NCBI GenBank assembly: GCA_021527695.1 | Contig: JAKFAO010000006.1 | Span: 992,001-1,056,000, forward strand | Reading direction: 5' to 3' | Source: Naematelia aurantialba | Taxonomy: Eukaryota > Basidiomycota > Tremellomycetes > Tremellales > Naemateliaceae | Length of the DNA: 64,000 nt | In this document: positions 57,618 through 64,000 of the stretch, in pieces | How the letters are laid out: each line of letters begins with the position of its first letter | Numbering within the stretch: position 1 is the stretch's first letter | Notes under the pieces: generated by a model | Told to the model about the DNA's origin: nothing | The model's database searches: none | The model's input: the letters and a program-made list of their open reading frames with translations, nothing else | Program-made: the position numbers and the translations under genes

Positions 57618-60600
57618 TCACTCGTCCTCATACGTCGCCAGTATCTCCGCTGATACACCACTCAGCAAACGGACTATTGGGTCGTCGATGGACAGAGAAC
57701 TCACCATCGTCATCCAGCGGTACTTGGCGATACGGCATTCTCGTCGCAAACAGGTCCTCCAAGAACGGCACTTTCCTGACCACCCATGCCCATCCCGCCT
57801 GCGTGACGCCAATGAGGAAATATGGCACTGACGCAAGTGTCGACAACGCCCCAGCTGACGCATCACTACCGAACGCTCGATGATCACCGAGTCGGATAGA
57901 CCTGAACCAAATTCAGCCACTTGCCCACTTTCCCATTCGAAGGCGGTTCAAGAAAGCCACTCACCCGCCTCGACTGCCTTTGGCGAACCACCACCAGCCG
58001 GCCAGGCCAGCGACGACGAAGGGCAAGACTGCAATGGATCCCCAGAAGAGTCCACCAAGCCCTGGCCGTCCAATGAGGCCAGGACATGAATGTTGTTTAC
58101 CCCGGTCCGGTCGATCGCCCCCTTCACAAGAGCTGTATGGGATCTTGCGATACGCTGTGCGCTCGTACCAGAATGCAGAGGTTCCATCGCATTGCTCGTA
58201 CTCTGTGTCGACCGACAAGGCGGTAGCTCCTTCCACGAGCACGCACTTGCCCGACGAGTCGCGATAATAGTTGAATTCGCTGAATAGGACGTCAGACAGG
58301 GCCAAGGCGGTTGCAAACGACTCGGAAATGTAACAGTTCACGAGTGCAAACAACTCAGGACAGACGACTCACCACTCAAAGTCGGACTCGGTACAAGTGC
58401 AATTACGGACGATCGACCTTGGCTGCTCGACCGTCTCGCCAATATAGCAGTTCTTGTCCCGGATACGGCGATGGTACAGTGTCTGACGTCCAAACAGGCA
58501 AGTCTCGTCTCGTCCCTCACTCGGACTCCACAATTCAAAGTCGTCGTGATTGGGATCCTCAATCTTCAATTGACCTGTCTCCCGGTCAGTATACCAAGGT
58601 TCGGTAGGAGACAGCACTGACACTTCTGCTGCGTGATGGCTGAAAAGTCCAAATGTATCAGAACGCTCTTGGTTGGATCGCTGGGTCGCTCGCCAAGGAG
58701 GAAGAAACGCCTCGACGTATCTTGAGGGACTGTCTGGATCGTTCTTACGCGGATTGGGTACTCGAACGAGTATTCGTTCCAGGTTAAGCCCTCGTCGAGT
58801 GAGTAAATGACATGGTCCGTGGCTTCCTCATCGTTGACGAGAACAAGGATGGATCCCGAATCACCAAACTCCCACATGTGGGCGTCTTTGTGGACCTCTT
58901 CCCACGTGAATCCGCCATCCCGCGTGAGGAAGATATCCGAGTCGGTGTACGGCGCCAGCTCCTCTCCCACATTACCCACCGCCAGCATCAGCTACATAGG
59001 TCAGAGTTGGTCATTACCCCTCTTGGCAACTCACGCCAACCGCAGACGGGCTGCTGTAAGTTGCCTTGGGATCCCGCCGTTCAGTGTAGCCGTGAATTTG
59101 CAACGAGCATGCCTAATCATATCAGCGGCGACAGACTTCATAACTTACTGTAGAGCGGCAATCATAGTCCACTCCAAGTGAATCTCTTGCAGGTGGGTTC
59201 AGTGGCTTCCAGGACCCGCCTGAGACGATCAGCCAAGGGACGCGGGGAAGAAGAGGACTCGCCATCATTGTGCGTGATTCTCGACTGGATCCTCTTGCTG
59301 CCCGAGATATCGGCTTCAGAGGGATTGGTAACAACGTTGATGACGGCGATTCCGTCCAGGCCAATCATCTTTTCAAAATCGACATAGCCCGCCGTATTTC
59401 GATTGACGTGCTCAACCGACAGGCCATAGTACGTCCCGTTGGAGTTGGATCTGCCATGTCAGTGTCATCTGAGATGCTGAGAGTGCTCACTTGAAGATAC
59501 TACCCCATTCCTTGTTGGTCGCAGAATTCATCGTCACGTGGAGGAAGACAGAATCTGTGCTGCTTTCCAGAATGGTGTATGCCCGATTCTCAATCCTCAT
59601 GGAGGGAGGGAACTGGCCTTCGGAGAAGTGGTAGCCGTCGAGCGAAACTTGCAAAGTCAATGTTCCCGCTTGCTCGTTGAGCTGCGGATATCAGCTATAC
59701 ACCTCTTTCGAGTGCTAGAACTGACCTGAGCGACCAAGAGGTACTCCGAGAAGCTCGCGAAACCGACCACCGCATCAAAGAGCTTGATCTTCTTCGAATA
59801 GTAATTAGCACCGGCGATAAGCTCCATAGGGTTGTAGTCGCCGTTCTTCTGACTGCCCTTCTTGTTTTTGTAGCTCTCGCAGATGATTTCCCTCTCGTCA
59901 ATCTTCAGTCGTGAATCCCGCGCCCACGCGCAAGTCCGCACATACTCGTCAATCTTCTTCCATCGGCGTCCGTGGTCGGTCGAGTAGTACGCCACCGCAC
60001 GGCAGTCGCTAGAAAGGGTGGCGGTACAGTCTGTCGAGCCCGTGTAAATCAGCCAGTCGGATTTCGTTGGATGGAAGTCAAGAATCGGGATTCCAAGATT
60101 GTTTGGCTCCATGGGAGTGGTGAAAGTATTCCATGAGCGGCCAGTGTCGGTGGTGTAGAAGATCTTGCGTTGGTTGGTTATCAGATACGCCCTTTCTGGG
60201 GCATAGCTGTGCATAGTGACGCCCAGGAACGAATTGCCCGCAGCAAGTTGCTTCCAAGAGAATGCCTCATTCGAAGACTGCCAAATGGTTCCATCCGCCA
60301 GCTGGAGCAAGATGGTCTGGGAATATGGAAAGTAGCTGTATTGGCTGATGATGGTGTCGAATTCATGCTGTGCAGGTCAGCGGCACTTCGTGGCTAGCTG
60401 GAAAAAAACATACCGAAACGTGGGAGGCCTTGCCATTCTCCGGCCTGGCGGACGAACATGGCTTCTCGATTTTCTCGTCTTTGCGGATTCCGGAGGACTG
60501 GTCGCAAGTATTGCCTGGGATCTTGCGATAGCCGGATGAGCCGAGGTATCTGTCATCCGGCTTGGCGCAGGTTGCCGCCGGCACGGTCTCGGGACCCACG

Positions 60601-63005
60601 GCCACGCATTCACCATCTTGGCGTACATAGTTGAAGTCGCTGTGACGATCAGCTGGACGACCTCGCAGCACAAAAATCTCTTACCATTCGTAATCGTCAT
60701 CAGTGCACGGGCAGTCCTCTTCGTGGCCGACGGGATCCTCGAACTTATTACCAACATAGCAAAGGGCATCGAGCTTGCGTCTCTGATACCATTGCTGCGG
60801 ATGTCAGCAACCGCCATAAGGAGTCCGTACCTTGTGCCCCATGAGGCATTCTTTGCCCTCCCCGTCCCTGGCATACCATTTTTCGAAATCGTTATCGGTG
60901 CACTGCCGATGCTGCAACGGAGCAAAGTCTAGGAAGATCATCGCGTGTCGTCCTTCGCCAGAGTCTTTTCTGTTTGCTGTCCCGAGCAACACGAACCTGG
61001 GATTGTCAGCTCAGGTTAAGCAATATCCGCACTTTTGTGAAGTCGAGTCTGGGATAGTAGTCAGAACCAGTGTCCTGACGGTTATACCGAGGCTGAGTTC
61101 CTGCCTAATCACTGTTAGCTCTAGCCCTTTCACTAAGCTTCAATATGTACCAAGTCACTCCTCCATCATACGAGTAATGCACATGGTCTGTGGCTTCTTC
61201 ATCATCCGCAATAACCAGGATGCTTCCCTGGTCGCCAAACTCATACTTGTGAGCGCCCTCTTGTACCACACGCCAGGTCAACCCAGCATCGGTGGACAAG
61301 AAAGTATCGCAGTCCTCTATTCTTGTCAGTCCGAGGCCGTGCAGTTCAACTCACCATACGCCAGCAAGCGGTCTCCGACCGAGCCGACAGCCATGACATA
61401 ACCCGGCGCATTTGACGAGAATACCCGGCCGTAGTTGTGAGGCACCGTCACCGAGTGAACGTGCAACGAGCAAACAGAAGTATCGTCTCGGTCACATGAC
61501 CAGTCGTCGCCGTCTAGGTTCTTCTCGGGTGCTTTCAGTGGTCGCCAACTTGAGCCTGGACAGGTCAGCACCCTGCTAAGCAACAGCCGAGAGGCGACTG
61601 ACCGTCATCATAGGTGATGACGCTCTTGAGCTTTTTCGATTCACCCCAACCGACTACTTCCTCTCGATTGGCCACGACATTAGCGATACCGACGCCCTGC
61701 GGGATGAGCTGGGGCACACTCGTGTAACTCACCTCCAGTCCAACGAGCTGTTCAAAGTCGACAATGCCATACTCATTACGGTTGGTATCTTGCAGTGCCT
61801 GGACGAAGTACGTGCCTTCGCCTGACGAGACAAAGAGTGTGCCGATATTGGCGGAAGGAGAGGTGAGGATATCGACCGCGATTGAATGCGTCGTCGACTC
61901 GACGATGGTGTATGCACTAGGGAATGGTTAGAATGCAAACAACGCCGTCCACTTACTTCTCGCGAAGGTCGGGCAATGCAGAATGGGGGAATCTAGTTTG
62001 CCGCCATTCGAGCCCATCAGTCGATACGTACAGATGCCTATGGTGAGTCAGCTGTGAGCTGGACCTCAATGGGTACCCACATAGGGTCGCCGCCCGAGGC
62101 GCGCTTCAAGTCGGCATCGGCTGCTCGTAGCGCGGCAACCATGAATTTACTGACGACCCCCAGGCCGACAACGCCCTTTGCCTTCTTCCCGATGCCCAAA
62201 TCGACAAACTTCTTGCTGGTTTGAAACCAGTCCTCTGACGAGTACAGCCTGCTGTCCTTGTAGCTGTGCATTCCGCCTTGCCCAGGATTGGTGTTAGGGT
62301 CAAAGGCGACGCAGAAGATGAGATTCTCTGGAGCGCCGGCCGTATCGGGTGTCGAGCGAGCAAAGATGCACTGAGAGGTTTGAGCGAGTAGGAGGGAGGG
62401 TGCGGTTCGAAACGCGTCCTGGGTGTAGAACGTCTCGTCCCAACATGTCCTGCCACCACCCCACTTTCCGTCCCCGGTGTCATCGCAGGCGACTCCCTGG
62501 AACAGGATCCATTCTGGCTTCTCGGCGTGAAAGCTGAGGGTGTTGCCCACCAGGCTCGCCTCCCGCGGCGTTTCGAAAGACTGCCACGAGTCGCCACGGT
62601 TGTACGTGACCCAGTGTGTCGTACTTCGGCCAATAATGAATGCCATCTCGTTGTTATGAGGATGAGGGACGAGGCGTATAGCAGATTCGACTCCGCTGAT
62701 GGGGGTCCACGTCTTGCCTTCATCCGCAGACCGCAGCACCGTCAGAGTGACCGGGTCGTGGATGAGGATGACCTAGACGGTCAGGGAACTCTCTGGATGA
62801 TTGTGGTCAAGCTCACGGGTGTGTCATCAAAGTAGAACAGTCGGTTAGGCAAGTTGTCTAACCGTGTTATCGTTACTTCTGGGTCATCCGCGAGCACAAC
62901 AGCGGGCGCTAGAAGCAGTCCCAACAACAGCGTAAAAACGAACGCCACCATATTGCGGTACTGTCGATTGACAAACCGGCATCCGGCCATCGGAGCGACT
63001 TCCAT
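57618..63005 (-). CDS. VPS10: Vps10/sortilin-type vacuolar sorting receptor
   Basis: Many short exons. A signal peptide ([19 protein letters not shown]) starts the protein; the upstream ATG at 63005 adds 18 residues. Two Vps10 ten-bladed propellers follow, with Asp-box repeats of S/T-x-D-x-G-x-T/S-W form: [48 protein letters not shown] and SLDEGLTW. Each propeller ends in a Cys-rich 10CC region ([39 protein letters not shown]). The membrane segment is [20 protein letters not shown], and the cytosolic tail contains [18 protein letters not shown] and ends [15 protein letters not shown], as in fungal Vps10. It carries carboxypeptidase Y-like proteins from Golgi to endosome and is recycled by retromer. 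Ends are certain; not every internal junction was checked. Confidence 0.92.
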
Positions 63006-63414
63006 ACGGGTGGCTTTGATGATATCGATGTCTCGGTGCGCCTTGAGCAGCGGTCAAGCGTCGACAAATATATCCTCGCGTCCTTCTCTTTATAGGTTAC
63101 CGCAGATCGGGTGACATGAAAGGAGCGGCCAAGTGTACTGCGCAATTCGCAAGCCGGTCCGCCCGCCCTGTCGGGTATCAGCGAGTCCTGTGAGACCGTT
63201 GGACGATGCTGTCCCTACTTGACAGACTGGACAGATTGGACAAGGCGTAGAGAGGAGTTAAGAGCCATCTTGCTGGAGAACGCGCAGCACGGTCCCAAGT
63301 CACGTGATCGCCACCAGCCTGAGAGTTCCAGGCCGGACAGGCTGCTTTGCTGTGACTTTGGTCTGGTGTCTTAACGTCTACGACAGCTGCATATCACAAG
63401 TCAGGAGGACCATC
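63006..63414. promoter_or_regulatory. Divergent VPS10 / PAF1 promoter region
   Basis: 409 bp between divergent start codons. It contains 'tttatagg' at about 63090 on the VPS10 side. No specific factor site could be assigned. Confidence 0.4.
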
Positions 63415-64000
63415 ATGTCAAAGAAGTCGTAAGGATGCGCCGTAAACTTTGAGGCCGAGCTGACAAGGGACTAGGAAGCTCGATCTGCTGGTGCGGGTGC
63501 GGTATCTCAATCCACTGCCGCCTCCTCCCTTCCCTCCAAAGTTGTTCAAGGTCCCCACCGACATTGAGCGGCTGGGCGAGCCGAGCTACTTGAACCACTT
63601 GGCAGCGAGCACACCGCTGCCTATGCTTGTGGATTCGGAGATGGGGATGCCCTTGGACCTGAATGCATACCCGAGCGTCTGGGATGGAGACGACTCTGGT
63701 GAGTCTGCGCAACGGGGAGGCGGCGAGACGACGCTGAGGTCGTAGCTTTGAATCCAGTCATGCGAGACGATACAAAATACGACCCGAAGGACCTGGAGCT
63801 GCTCGCGCCACTTCGAACATCTCTGACGGCCAACGGCGCGCCGAAACCGCCAAGTACCTCTGAAGTCTCATGGATGCGAAACTCGAATCTCTTCTCGCGG
63901 AAGACGGCCGCACGCCGGCGGGAGGCTGCCGAGGTCGACAGGTGAGGCGGTCTACATGTACGCGTGCTGATCGAGAAGGAAGGATGCAGTGGTGGATGCG
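63415..64000 (+). CDS. PAF1: Paf1, RNA polymerase II-associated factor 1 (partial, cut by window end)
   Basis: Three exons are visible (63415-63428, 63475-63698, 63746-63941), joining in phase: MSKKS then KLDLLVRVRYLNPLPPPPF, YLNHLAASTPLPMLVDSEMG and PLDLNAYPSVWDGDDSALNP. This is the conserved N-terminus of Paf1, which binds Leo1 within the Paf1 complex during transcription elongation. A GTGAGG donor at 63942 begins another intron; the next exon lies at or beyond the window edge. The first exon has only 14 nt of coding sequence, a usual place for an early intron in this genome. Confidence 0.9.

Overview
This is nuclear DNA of an intron-rich fungus. Most likely it is a basidiomycete yeast of the Tremellomycetes, perhaps Trichosporonales; that placement is inference. 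The signs are very many short introns (roughly 31-290 nt, most near 50), branch sites of the type CTGAC or CTAAC sitting only a few bases before the AG acceptor, GC-rich coding sequence, and yeast/fungal gene families such as a septin, Spc25, Dbf2, Cab2, Hap3, Ubc6, Ltn1 and Vps10. No prokaryotic operons, CRISPR arrays, rRNA or convincing tRNA genes were seen.

Layout. The left third (1-18.8 kb) is looser and repeat-rich: a mitochondrial Hsp70 escort protein (Zim17, -), a Cdc11-type septin (+), a fungal protein of unknown function ending in a PMGER motif (-), a secreted glycoside-hydrolase-like protein (+), a NADAR-domain protein (+), an arrestin-domain protein with a very long low-complexity tail (-), then about 3.6 kb with no supportable gene. 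From 18.8 kb on, genes are packed, often as divergent pairs sharing 200-760 bp: an unknown protein (-), Spc25 (-) / PP2A catalytic subunit (+), ORC1 (+), Dbf2/Sid2 kinase (-) / short-form tRNase Z (+), an aryl-alcohol-dehydrogenase-type aldo/keto reductase (+), an MHYT-domain membrane protein (-), Cab2 (-) / ZIP transporter (+), epsin (+), Ubc6-type E2 (-) / Hap3/NF-YB (+), listerin Ltn1 (-) / DUF1917 protein (+), Vps10 (-) / Paf1 (+, cut by the right edge).

Most genes are housekeeping: DNA replication (ORC1), chromosome segregation and mitotic exit (Spc25, Dbf2, PP2A), cytokinesis (septin), RNA processing and transcription (tRNase Z, Hap3, Paf1), protein quality control (Ltn1, Ubc6, Zim17), trafficking (epsin, Vps10, arrestin) and CoA synthesis (Cab2). 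Neighbours show no shared pathway, which is normal for a fungal chromosome. Gene models were built by hand by joining exons so that reading phase and family motifs agree. Where a phase could not be made to agree (Dbf2 3' part, arrestin 5' end, MHYT 3' end) this is stated.

The most unusual things are in splicing: introns of 31 and 32 nt, an 11-nt exon, three candidate GC-AG introns (two in ORC1), and two unexplained single-base phase breaks in the conserved end of the Dbf2 kinase.
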